Of a stretch of DNA of 5,977 nt, positions 1 through 5,977 are shown piece after piece; the first letter of the stretch is position 1, and every line of letters starts with the position of its first letter. The notes under the pieces are model-generated. The model was not told where the DNA came from. It made no database searches and worked only from the letters and a program-made list of their open reading frames with translations. Position numbers and translations under genes: made by a program. Location: positions 1 through 5,977 of the forward strand of contig JACSSB010000365.1 of the NCBI GenBank assembly GCA_014879435.1, written 5' to 3'. The DNA is from Phycisphaerales bacterium. GTDB lineage: Bacteria > Pseudomonadota > Gammaproteobacteria > Competibacterales > Competibacteraceae.

Positions 1-371
1 CCAAAACCAATTCCTGCTGGAATCGAATGGATCAGGCCGCGATGAACGGTAAAACGATTGAGTAATTTGAACAGGCTAATACGAATTAACAAGAAACAGC
101 CCAGCCACAGTGCCAGTAATTCCACCAGCGAATAACGCCGACCAAAGGTAAATACCAGCAAGAATCCAGCCGCCACTGCCAGCGTCATGAGGGCGATTCG
201 AATCGGGATGGAGGTTGGAGAGTCGATATCTGGTAATAGGCCGCCGATCACACCCAGAATGAAATAACCAACGACCGCTTGATGAGGGAATATTTCGGTC
301 ATCGTCAGCACGGTAGCAGCTATACCACTGACCGCCATCGCTCCTAACAAGTGGGTATTAAAATCCGCCAT
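1..371 (-). CDS. YdjM-like (DUF457) membrane-bound metal-dependent hydrolase, C-terminus cut off by window edge
   Basis: Reading down from the ATG at 371-369 gives 123 codons open to the window edge, so only the N-terminal part is present. Visible family marks are an N-terminal His (H7 in ADFNTHLLGA), the motif GGLLPDIDSP with D48 and D50, two hydrophobic segments (about residues 32-46 and 60-76, with another at 82-99), and HRGLIHS with H110 and H115. This His/Asp pattern is that of the DUF457/YdjM family of integral membrane proteins, predicted to be metal-dependent hydrolases; the substrate is not established. The start is chosen because H7 belongs to the conserved pattern. The next Met, M12, has AGGAG only two bases before it, too close, and would lose H7. 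No good Shine-Dalgarno precedes M1. E. coli ydjM is LexA-controlled, but I see no CTGT-N8-ACAG box here. The gene follows the DUF2333 terminator by about 30 bases, so its promoter must be very close or it depends on readthrough. Confidence 0.82.
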   Translation of the reverse strand, partial: MADFNTHLLGAMAVSGIAATVLTMTEIFPHQAVVGYFILGVIGGLLPDIDSPTSIPIRIALMTLAVAAGFLLVFTFGRRYSLVELLALWLGCFLLIRISLFKLLNRFTVHRGLIHSIPAGIGF

Positions 372-400
372 TCTTGGGTGTATTCTCGGCTGAAAAGGAT

Positions 401-430
401 AAAAAAACCCTCTCTCGCAAGGAGAGAGGG
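401..430 (-). terminator. Intrinsic terminator of the valS-DUF2333 unit
   Basis: On the minus strand a perfect 9-bp stem (430-422 pairing with 416-408, CCCTCTCTC/GAGAGAGGG) with a 5-base loop is followed directly by seven T residues (407-401). It begins 13 bases after the DUF2333 stop codon, the usual place for a Rho-independent terminator. On the plus strand no T-run follows the stem, so it works in one direction only. Confidence 0.93.
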
Positions 431-443
431 CTAGATTGAGATT

Positions 444-1529
444 TTAACCTTGCTGCAAAAGATTGCGTAGGTCAATAATAGCAGCGTTGGCGCGGGAAAT
501 ATAGGAAGCCATAATCAGCGAATGATTCGCCATCGGCCCAAAGCCCGTACCATTGAGGATTACCGGACTCCAGATGAAAGCCTGAGTATTTTCCAATTCG
601 CGAATAATCTGCTGGAGGGAAATCAGCGCATTCTTATTATTGAGGACGCTAGCGAAATCCGCTTCTAATGCACGGAGTGTATGCAACAGCGCCCAGGAAT
701 AACCCCGTGCCTCAAAAAATATATCATCGATTTTGGCCCAAGGTGTCTTGACTCGGGTCTCATCTGCAGTCGGCGTTGATTGGCGCGCATTAGGATCACC
801 GGCTAGGTCGGTATTGATGCGGGTCTGGCCAACACTAGCCGCTAGTCGCTGTGCCAAACTGCCGAGGCGTTTGTTTACTACGGCAAGATAGTCATTGAGA
901 TTGTCGGATCGAGTAAAAAATTGGCCATCGTGGGCTTTTTCATCAGATAGCCGTTCCAGATAGCGGTACATTACCTTGATACCTTTGCGGTATTCCGATT
1001 CGGTAGACGGTAAAATCCAGGATTTCGGATTGTAACTGAATTGCTGATCGGCATCCCGTAAGTCTTTATCTTCAATCGATTGAGTTTGAGAGCGACTGAA
1101 ATCGTTACGTAGAGCAGCTACTAGATCACGCAATTCGGTCAGGGCACCGAATTCCCAGTTAGGAATGTTATCCAGATAAACTCCCGGCGGAGTGAGATCA
1201 TTACTCAAATAGCCACCGGGTTTATCGAGCAAAGTTTCGGCGATACGGATCGCAGTGGCGGTGGTCACATAACCGGGTACCAACTTTTTCTCCTGTTGGT
1301 TGGCCATGGCTAGTGCATTTTCACGGATATCGAATTCGCCGGGCGAACGCGACCAGAGGATGCCGAGCACGACCACCACAATGAGATAGGTAACCACAAA
1401 CAGGCCCAGGGTCCACCACAGCCCTTTTTCTTTCCAGGTGCGCGGATGATAGAACGTTGCTACCTTGGTAACTTTGCTACCCAGATTTGGTTTTTGCGTA
1501 GATGTAGCATCTTGTGAATCCATAGTCAT
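444..1529 (-). CDS. DUF2333 family inner-membrane protein
   Basis: This is a 361-residue protein of the uncharacterised DUF2333 family. A short basic cytoplasmic N-terminus is followed by one transmembrane helix (about residues 37-59, LWWTLGLFVV...), then a large domain predicted to lie in the periplasm. Family-typical blocks are visible: VPGYVTTAT (84-92), LDKPGGYLSND (101-111), PNWEFG (123-128), SRSQTQSIED (145-154), WILPSTESEYRKG (171-183) and RLGSLAQRLAASVG (221-234). The length fits a full-length member. No biochemical role is known to me and no catalytic motif stands out. It begins 40 bases after the valS stop with no terminator or clear promoter between, and a terminator follows it, so it is probably the last gene of a valS operon. 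The start is uncertain: AAGGAA at 1536-1531 is one base from the ATG at 1529 but seven bases from the ATG at 1523, so translation may begin at M3, giving 359 residues. Confidence 0.9.
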   Translation of the reverse strand: MTMDSQDATSTQKPNLGSKVTKVATFYHPRTWKEKGLWWTLGLFVVTYLIVVVVLGILWSRSPGEFDIRENALAMANQQEKKLVPGYVTTATAIRIAETLLDKPGGYLSNDLTPPGVYLDNIPNWEFGALTELRDLVAALRNDFSRSQTQSIEDKDLRDADQQFSYNPKSWILPSTESEYRKGIKVMYRYLERLSDEKAHDGQFFTRSDNLNDYLAVVNKRLGSLAQRLAASVGQTRINTDLAGDPNARQSTPTADETRVKTPWAKIDDIFFEARGYSWALLHTLRALEADFASVLNNKNALISLQQIIRELENTQAFIWSPVILNGTGFGPMANHSLIMASYISRANAAIIDLRNLLQQG

Positions 1530-1530
1530 A

Positions 1531-1536
1531 TTCCTT
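1531..1536 (-). promoter_or_regulatory. Ribosome binding site that favours the second ATG (1523) of the DUF2333 gene
   Basis: The minus strand reads AAGGAAT-ATG-ACT-ATG here. The AAGGAA leaves one base before the first ATG and seven before the second. Seven is the normal spacing, so M3 at 1523-1521 is the better-supported start, at a cost of two residues. Confidence 0.6.
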
Positions 1537-1569
1537 GGTGCGAGGGTTGGAACGGATTTTAGTAGGTAT

Positions 1570-4383
1570 TTACATCTGGCGGATGCGACTTAGTTGTTCC
1601 TCCAATTTGAGGATACCCATTTGGAGTTCGGCCAAGCGGGCGCGTTCTTTTTCGACCACTGCGGCCGGGGCACGACCGAGAAAATCGGTGTTACCCAATT
1701 TAGCTACGGTACGTTCTTCTTCCTTACGCAATTTGGCGATTTCTTTTTCGAGGCGGGTGATTTCCGCCGCCTTATCGATCAGACCGGCCATCGGAATCAG
1801 GATCTTCATACCGCCGAGCAGGGCGGTGGCGGCATCCGGGGCTGGCGCGCCATCGTCCAGCCAAGCGATGCTTTGTAGTCGGCCCAGGGTGCTCAGCGCC
1901 TGACGGTGCCGTTCCAGCCGTTCGTGATCATCGAGCGAACCGTGTTGCAACAGCACAGGCAACGGCTTGCCCGGTGCAATGTTCATCTCGGCACGAATGC
2001 GGCGTACACCGAGCAGGAATTGCCGCAGCCATTCGATTTCGGTCACTGCCGTTTCATCGATCAGCGTCCGATCCACCTCAGGATAGGGCTGTCGCATGAT
2101 CGACATGTTCACCTCCGCTTGGTCCGCGTCTTCCTGGCGCAAAGGAGCTGTGGAGGGAGTGATTCCTGCCAGCGGTGCGACCCGTTGCCAGATTTCTTCG
2201 GTGATGAACGGCATCAGCGGATGCAGCAGGCGCAATAGGGTTTCCAGCACCCGCACCAGCGTCTGTCGCGTTCCACGTTGAGCCGCCTCAGAACTGGCAG
2301 GATCGGTCAACACCGGCTTGGACAGTTCCAGATACCAGTCGCAGAACTCATTCCAGGTGAACTCGTAGATCGCCTGCACCATTTGATCGAGGCGGTAACC
2401 CTGCACCGCCGCGTTGACCTCATCGATGCTGCGTTGCAGACGAGTCAAAATCCAACGGTCAGCTTGGCTGAGTTCAATCTCGCCGCCGTTCAGGCCAGTG
2501 TCTTTCCCTTCGGTGTTCATCAATACGTAGCGGGCGGCGTTCCACAACTTATTACAAAAGTTGCGATAACCCTCAACTCGACCCATGTCGAACACGATAT
2601 CGCGTCCGGTAGTTGCCAGCGCGGCAAAGGTGAAGCGTAGCGCGTCGGTACCGTGGGCGTGAATCCCCGCCGGAAACTGCTTGCGGGTATCTTTCTCGAT
2701 GCGCGGCGCCATTTGCGGTTGCATCAGCCCGCTGGTGCGTTTCGCCACCAGCTCGTCCAAACCGATACCGTCAATGATATCCAGCGGGTCTAGTACATTA
2801 CCCTTGGACTTGGACATTTTGTGGCCATCTTGGTCGCGCACCAGACCATGGATGTAGACCTCGCGGAACGGGACATCGCCCATGAATTTGATGCCCATCA
2901 TGATCATCCGCGCCACCCAGAAGAAAATGATGTCGAAACCGGTGACCAGTACGCTGGTGGGATAGAAGGTTTTAAGAGCCTCCGTGTTTTCCGGCCAACC
3001 CAGCGTCGAAAACGGCCACAGTGCTGAGGAAAACCAGGTATCCAGCACATCGGGATCTTGTTCCAGCGCCACTTCCGGTCCCAGCCGATGCTTGGCGCGA
3101 ACTTCCGCCTCATCACGACCGACATAGAATTTTCCTTGGGGGTCGTACCAGGCTGGAATGCGGTGGCCCCACCAAATCTGACGGCTGATGCACCAATCCT
3201 CAATCCGGTTCAACCAGTCGAAATAGGTTTTTTCCCAGTTTTCGGGGATAAATTTGATCTTGCCGGTTTTGACGGCGGCGATGGACGGCCCTGCCAGCGG
3301 CACGGTTTTCACATACCACTGATCGGTCAGGAACGGCTCGATCACCGCATGGCTGCGATCACCACGTGGCACCATCAGCTTGTGCGGCTTGATCTCTTCC
3401 ATCAGCCCTTGTTCTTCCAGATCGGCGATCACGCGCTTGCGTGCTTCGAAGCGATCCAGGCCGCGATAGACAGCGGGTGCGTTGTCGTTGATCTTGGCGT
3501 CGGCGGTGAAGATATTGATGATCGGCAGTTGATGGCGCTGGCCGAGCGCGTAGTCGTTAAAATCATGCGCGGGCGTGATTTTGACGCAACCGGTGCCAAA
3601 ACTTGGATCGACGTATTCGTCGGCGACGATGGGGATTTGACGGTCGGTCAGCGGCAACACCACATGTAGGCCGATCAGTCGCTTATAACGCTCATCGTCG
3701 GGATGGACCGCCACAGCGGTATCACCCAGCATGGTTTCTGGGCGCGTGGTGGCGACGATCAGATCACCACCACCTTCGGCCAGCGGATAACGAATGTGCC
3801 AAAGAAAGCCGTTTTCTTCGGCACTGACCACTTCCAGATCCGAGACGGCGGTGTGCAACACTGGGTCCCAGTTGACTAGGCGTTGGCCGCGGTAGATCAA
3901 CCCTTCCTCGTACAGACGGACGAAGACTTCACGCACCGCCATCGACAGCCCTTCGTCCATGGTGAAGCGTTCGCGACGCCAATCCACCGAGGCACCCATC
4001 CGCCGCAGTTGACGAGTGATGGTGCCACCAGATTCGGCTTTCCAGGCCCAGACCCGCTCGATGAAGGCGTCGCGCCCCAGATCGTGGCGGGTGCTGCCTT
4101 CACCGGCCAGTTGGCGTTCGACCACCATCTGGGTAGCGATACCGGCGTGATCGGTGCCGGGTTGCCATAGGGTGTCGTGACCCTTCATCCGGTAATAGCG
4201 GGTCAGCGCATCCATGATGGTGTCCTGGAAGGCGTGACCCATGTGCAAAGTGCCGGTCACGTTCGGAGGAGGGATCATGATGCAGTAGGGTGCGCCCTGA
4301 CCACTGGGAGCGAAGTAGCCCCGCTCTTCCCAGAAGGCATACCAGCGCTGTTCGATCGCGTGCGGTTCGTAAGTCTTGTCCAT
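1570..4383 (-). CDS. valS: Valine--tRNA ligase (valyl-tRNA synthetase)
   Basis: A 937-residue class I aminoacyl-tRNA synthetase that charges tRNA(Val) with valine in the cytoplasm and hydrolyses mischarged Thr-tRNA(Val). The order of parts is complete. The N-terminus MDKTYEPHAIEQRW matches the usual ValS start. The HIGH-type ATP site is in PPPNVTGTLHMGH (38-50). The CP1 editing domain has ATTRPETMLGDTAVAV (211-226) and GTGCVKITPAHDFND (263-277). The catalytic core resumes at DWCISRQIWWGHRIPAW (396-412), with the KMSKS loop intact at 522-526. The anticodon-binding domain includes NKLWNAARYVLM (611-622) and HPLMPFITEEIW (721-732). The tRNA-binding coiled coil is at about 865-937. E. coli ValS has 951 residues, so this is full length. 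The ATG at 4383 lacks a strong Shine-Dalgarno, but protein similarity supports it. A candidate promoter lies about 90 bases upstream, and DUF2333 follows 40 bases after the stop. Confidence 0.98.
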   Translation of the reverse strand: MDKTYEPHAIEQRWYAFWEERGYFAPSGQGAPYCIMIPPPNVTGTLHMGHAFQDTIMDALTRYYRMKGHDTLWQPGTDHAGIATQMVVERQLAGEGSTRHDLGRDAFIERVWAWKAESGGTITRQLRRMGASVDWRRERFTMDEGLSMAVREVFVRLYEEGLIYRGQRLVNWDPVLHTAVSDLEVVSAEENGFLWHIRYPLAEGGGDLIVATTRPETMLGDTAVAVHPDDERYKRLIGLHVVLPLTDRQIPIVADEYVDPSFGTGCVKITPAHDFNDYALGQRHQLPIINIFTADAKINDNAPAVYRGLDRFEARKRVIADLEEQGLMEEIKPHKLMVPRGDRSHAVIEPFLTDQWYVKTVPLAGPSIAAVKTGKIKFIPENWEKTYFDWLNRIEDWCISRQIWWGHRIPAWYDPQGKFYVGRDEAEVRAKHRLGPEVALEQDPDVLDTWFSSALWPFSTLGWPENTEALKTFYPTSVLVTGFDIIFFWVARMIMMGIKFMGDVPFREVYIHGLVRDQDGHKMSKSKGNVLDPLDIIDGIGLDELVAKRTSGLMQPQMAPRIEKDTRKQFPAGIHAHGTDALRFTFAALATTGRDIVFDMGRVEGYRNFCNKLWNAARYVLMNTEGKDTGLNGGEIELSQADRWILTRLQRSIDEVNAAVQGYRLDQMVQAIYEFTWNEFCDWYLELSKPVLTDPASSEAAQRGTRQTLVRVLETLLRLLHPLMPFITEEIWQRVAPLAGITPSTAPLRQEDADQAEVNMSIMRQPYPEVDRTLIDETAVTEIEWLRQFLLGVRRIRAEMNIAPGKPLPVLLQHGSLDDHERLERHRQALSTLGRLQSIAWLDDGAPAPDAATALLGGMKILIPMAGLIDKAAEITRLEKEIAKLRKEEERTVAKLGNTDFLGRAPAAVVEKERARLAELQMGILKLEEQLSRIRQM

Positions 4384-4469
4384 GGGGTGTCGTTAGCTGC
4401 TTAGAGGATCGGCGGGCGCAAGGCCGCGAGGAAATACGGAGATCGATTGCTTTTTGCTTTGGATAAGGA

Positions 4470-4475
4470 AGTATA
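4470..4475 (-). promoter_or_regulatory. Candidate -10 box for valS
   Basis: TATACT on the minus strand (in GGTTATACTTCC) matches the sigma-70 -10 consensus at five of six positions. It lies between the upstream gene's terminator and valS, giving a leader of roughly 80 bases. No convincing -35 hexamer is found 16-18 bases upstream and there is no TGN extension, so this rests on position and one hexamer only. Confidence 0.35.
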
Positions 4476-4524
4476 ACCTAGCTTGTCGATACGAGGGCGT
4501 GCGCCTCAGCGTCCAGTCGGTGGC

Positions 4525-4553
4525 AAAGAAAAACCCGCCGAATAGGCGGGTTT
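4525..4553 (-). terminator. Intrinsic terminator of the two-domain lipoprotein gene
   Basis: A perfect 9-bp inverted repeat (4531-4539 AAACCCGCC with 4545-4553 GGCGGGTTT) encloses a 5-base loop. On the minus strand it is followed by a T-rich tail (GGGTTTTTCTTTG). It starts 34 bases after the stop codon at 4588 and separates that gene from valS. On the plus strand only three Ts follow, so that direction is weak. Confidence 0.9.
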
Positions 4554-4587
4554 GCAGGCGAACCGCAAGTGAGCGGTATTTGCGTGC

Positions 4588-5232
4588 TTACTTTTTCTTC
4601 TTACTGGATTTTTTGGCTGCGGCTGGTTCAACCGAGATAGCCAATTCTTCGACATAGGTGAGCAACACCTGATCGCCAACATCGAGCCGACTGATATCGA
4701 CATCGGCTGGCGCCTTCACAGTGACCGTATTCTCTGGACCCTGGAAGGTGATCCTGCGGCCTTGGCGATCAATCGCCAGGACATTGGCGACGATGTCGAT
4801 GGTATTCGCCGGTTTTTGCCCCAGCGCGGCGCGCTCGCCACTGATAGTTTCCTTGCGCGAGGGGATACCGCCTTTGGTATTTCGGTTGATCCGTACCGCC
4901 ATGGCTTCGGTATATTTCATCACGACCTGATCCCCCACTCGGACCTGGGACAGGTTGCGTACTTCATCGCCTGCGTGAATGGTGAACGGCTGGCCACTTT
5001 TTGGCTTGAGAGTCACCAACCGGTTTTTCAGATCGATCGCTCGCACCGTTGCAGTCGTGGTGACAGTTTCGCTTTCAGCGATGACCGGCGCTGGCGTGGG
5101 TGCCGATTCTTGCTGGGCGACCTGCGCTTTTTCCGCTTCATTTCCTTTGTGCTTGTCCACACTCATGCTGGTGCAGCCCACGGTCGTCAACAGGCTCACC
5201 ACGCCCAGAACGGCCACAATGCGTTCTCTCAT
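4588..5232 (-). CDS. Putative lipoprotein with two tandem small beta-rich domains
   Basis: I do not recognise a named gene. The 214-residue product starts with a lipoprotein-like signal (MRERIVAVLGVVSLLTTVGC). Cys20 is the probable lipidation site; T at -3 is off the usual lipobox, while G at -1 fits. Residue +2 is Thr, not Asp, so outer-membrane sorting would be expected. A charged, Pro/Ala-rich linker (about 22-52) leads to two homologous domains. Copy 1 (about 57-115) has VRAIDLKNRLVTL and VRVGDQVVMKYTEAMAV. Copy 2 (about 145-201) has VLAIDRQGRRITF and LDVGDQVLLTYVEELAI. Each looks like a short beta-barrel of the kind seen in DUF5666-like proteins, but that assignment is inferred from pattern only. 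The protein ends in a lysine-rich tail (AAAKKSSKKKK). The start is well supported by AAGGAGA at 5247-5241. The gene has its own leader and terminator, so it is probably a single-gene unit. Its function is unknown. Confidence 0.85.
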   Translation of the reverse strand: MRERIVAVLGVVSLLTTVGCTSMSVDKHKGNEAEKAQVAQQESAPTPAPVIAESETVTTTATVRAIDLKNRLVTLKPKSGQPFTIHAGDEVRNLSQVRVGDQVVMKYTEAMAVRINRNTKGGIPSRKETISGERAALGQKPANTIDIVANVLAIDRQGRRITFQGPENTVTVKAPADVDISRLDVGDQVLLTYVEELAISVEPAAAKKSSKKKK

Positions 5233-5240
5233 GATTTTGT

Positions 5241-5247
5241 TCTCCTT
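5241..5247 (-). promoter_or_regulatory. Strong ribosome binding site of the two-domain lipoprotein gene
   Basis: AAGGAGA on the minus strand ends eight bases before the ATG at 5232. It is the best Shine-Dalgarno in the window and fixes the start. A GC-rich hairpin sits three bases upstream of it. Confidence 0.85.
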
Positions 5248-5248
5248 G

Positions 5249-5362
5249 GCGGGGCATAGCCCCTGGTAAATACGGTTAAACCGAATATCGATTCTTGAAG
5301 ATTGAACACTTAGCGAGGATTACGGCCATTTGGCGCGGTCGGCGACGAAGTGCGGGGCATAG
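5249..5362. repeat. Pair of 11-base direct repeats in the leader region
   Basis: GCGGGGCATAG (plus strand) occurs at 5249-5259 and again at 5352-5362, 103 bases apart. On the transcribed minus strand (CTATGCCCCGC) the upstream copy overlaps the candidate -10 box and likely start point, and the downstream copy forms one arm of the hairpin beside the ribosome binding site. Confidence 0.6.
5251..5263 (-). other. Small GC-rich hairpin just upstream of the ribosome binding site
   Basis: The minus strand reads GGGGC-TAT-GCCCC, a perfect 5-bp stem with a 3-base loop, ending three bases before the AAGGAGA. No T-run follows, so it is not a terminator. It could protect the leader or tune ribosome access; such short stems also arise by chance. 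Confidence 0.45.
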
Positions 5363-5486
5363 TATAACGATACACCGTTCGCCAAGCGTGGCCTTCCTAA
5401 AGCCTTTTCTCAAAATTAATCGCGTCGATGCCTGTCTTGCTGTTGTTTGGGTAAAGTCACTTGGCACTCGCTAAGTCATTTATCTT
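5297..5486. repeat. Imperfect 20-base inverted repeat across the intergenic region
   Basis: The left arm at 5298-5317 (AGATTGAACACTTAGCGAG, with flanking A at 5297) and the right arm at 5467-5486 (CTCGCTAAGTCATTTATCTT) share a perfect 10-base core (5308-5317 against 5467-5476). After a five-base mismatched stretch they also share ATCTT at the same distance, about 16 of 20 positions in all. The right arm runs into the last codons of the chagasin-like gene. No transposase or clear target-site duplication is seen. Confidence 0.45.
5361..5366 (-). promoter_or_regulatory. Candidate -10 box for the two-domain lipoprotein gene
   Basis: TATACT on the minus strand (in CGTTATACTATG) is a five-of-six match to the sigma-70 -10 consensus and would give a leader of about 120 bases. 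TTGGCG upstream resembles a -35 box but is only 13 bases away, which is too close. The call is therefore tentative. Confidence 0.35.
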
Positions 5487-5946
5487 GAATGAGTAGGGTC
5501 ACACTAAAGCGCTCACTCACCGAACCTTCGCCTTCCCAAATCCGCCAATATTTGAGCTTGAGATCGACCTTGCCCGCTTGGCGAGCGCTCAAGGTATAGC
5601 TGCGGGTGCCACGTGCACCGATGAAGCCCTCTTTGGGTTCCTCGAAGCGGGTTCCGTCCAGTGCTAACAGTTGTCGGTTGGTTTCATCAATGGCCCAGAC
5701 ATAGCCGGTCGTGCGGCTTTCTGGCAACCGCACCACGATCTGTTCGCCGACCCGAATTTCGGCGGTGCGCTGATTATCGGCTTGAGTGAGCACCAGCATG
5801 CCATTTTCCCGAGTACCAGCAGGGACAACGGCGGGTTCTTCGGGAGGACTTGAGCTGCAGCCGGTCGCCAGCAACAGGATCAGCGCCAGTAGCACCCACG
5901 CGAAAGGCGCGAGGAGAAAAGGGCGCAATTTGGGCATCAAAAGCAT
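5476..5946 (-). CDS. Chagasin-like (I42 family) peptidase inhibitor lipoprotein
   Basis: A 156-residue product with a long hydrophobic signal and lipobox-like LLLATGC; Cys30 is the probable lipidated residue, and Ser at +2 suggests outer-membrane sorting. After a Pro-rich linker (33-43), residues about 50-154 match the chagasin/I42 pattern. There is a conserved entry strand (MLVLTQADN), VGEQIVVRLPE, then RTTGYVW (78-84) where chagasins have NPTTGY/F-W. GARGTRSYTL (110-119) stands in for the GxGG loop, and YWRIWEG (133-139) for the RPW/F loop. Family members are immunoglobulin-like inhibitors that insert these three loops into the active site of papain-type cysteine peptidases; the role in bacteria is less clear. 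The first and third loops are altered from the classic sequence, so inhibition is inferred and not certain. The ATG at 5946 has GGGTGA six bases upstream; M4 at 5937 is an alternative. No terminator is evident after the stop. Confidence 0.82.
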   Translation of the reverse strand: MLLMPKLRPFLLAPFAWVLLALILLLATGCSSSPPEEPAVVPAGTRENGMLVLTQADNQRTAEIRVGEQIVVRLPESRTTGYVWAIDETNRQLLALDGTRFEEPKEGFIGARGTRSYTLSARQAGKVDLKLKYWRIWEGEGSVSERFSVTLLIQDK

Positions 5947-5977
5947 GAGTGTTCACCCATTTGTTGGTGGAATGATG

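Noticed and set aside
372..443. LexA (SOS) box upstream of the YdjM-like gene
   Set aside because: No CTGT-N8-ACAG palindrome is found here, although E. coli ydjM is SOS-regulated.
2904..3203. 99-codon minus-strand frame within valS
   Set aside because: It is an alternative frame of the intact valS coding sequence; there is no evidence of a frameshift or overlapping gene.
3058..3669. 203-codon plus-strand open frame
   Set aside because: It lies wholly inside valS on the opposite strand, and its product has no recognisable domain; ValS similarity is continuous across the region.
4384..4524. Possible T-box or other riboswitch in the valS leader
   Set aside because: T-box control of valS is typical of Firmicutes, and no T-box consensus or antiterminator/terminator pair is present between the upstream terminator and valS.
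4762..5259. 165-codon plus-strand open frame
   Set aside because: Antisense to the two-domain lipoprotein gene, which has a strong ribosome binding site, signal peptide and terminator; the plus-strand product shows no family features.
5276..5467. 63-codon minus-strand frame in the intergenic region
   Set aside because: It would need a GTG start with no clear ribosome binding site, runs through the inverted repeat and candidate promoter, and its product is rich in Arg with no recognisable pattern.
1..5977. Defence system, prophage, CRISPR array or insertion sequence
   Set aside because: No array of spaced repeats, integrase, transposase, nuclease or toxin-antitoxin pair is visible; gene content is housekeeping and envelope proteins.

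Overview
All five protein-coding genes that I can support lie on the minus strand, so in transcription order the window runs from right to left. The organism is most likely a gammaproteobacterium. ValS is close to the enterobacterial enzyme along its whole length, the next gene belongs to the DUF2333 family known from gamma- and related proteobacteria, and two genes carry Gram-negative-type lipoprotein signals. The genus cannot be told from the sequence. Base composition looks moderately GC-rich and even across the genes, with no sign of recent transfer.

Layout in transcription order: (1) 5946-5476, a 156-residue lipoprotein with the fold signature of chagasin-type (I42) cysteine-peptidase inhibitors; (2) a 243-base intergenic stretch (5233-5475) with a candidate -10 box, an 11-base direct repeat, an imperfect inverted repeat and a small hairpin just before a ribosome binding site; (3) 5232-4588, a 214-residue lipoprotein built from two copies of a small beta-rich domain and ending in a lysine-rich tail, closed by a clear intrinsic terminator at 4525-4553; (4) 4383-1570, valS (valyl-tRNA synthetase), complete; (5) 1529-444, a DUF2333 inner-membrane protein 40 bases after valS, probably co-transcribed with it and closed by a strong intrinsic terminator at 401-430; (6) 371 to the window edge, the N-terminal part of a YdjM-like (DUF457) membrane-bound metal-dependent hydrolase.

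The transcription units read as: inhibitor-like gene alone; two-domain lipoprotein alone (own leader and terminator); valS plus DUF2333; YdjM-like gene. This is mostly ordinary chromosomal core sequence. I see no mobile element, CRISPR array, tRNA or rRNA, and no evident new multi-gene system. The most interesting parts are the two lipoprotein genes, the structured leader between them, and the valS-DUF2333 pairing.
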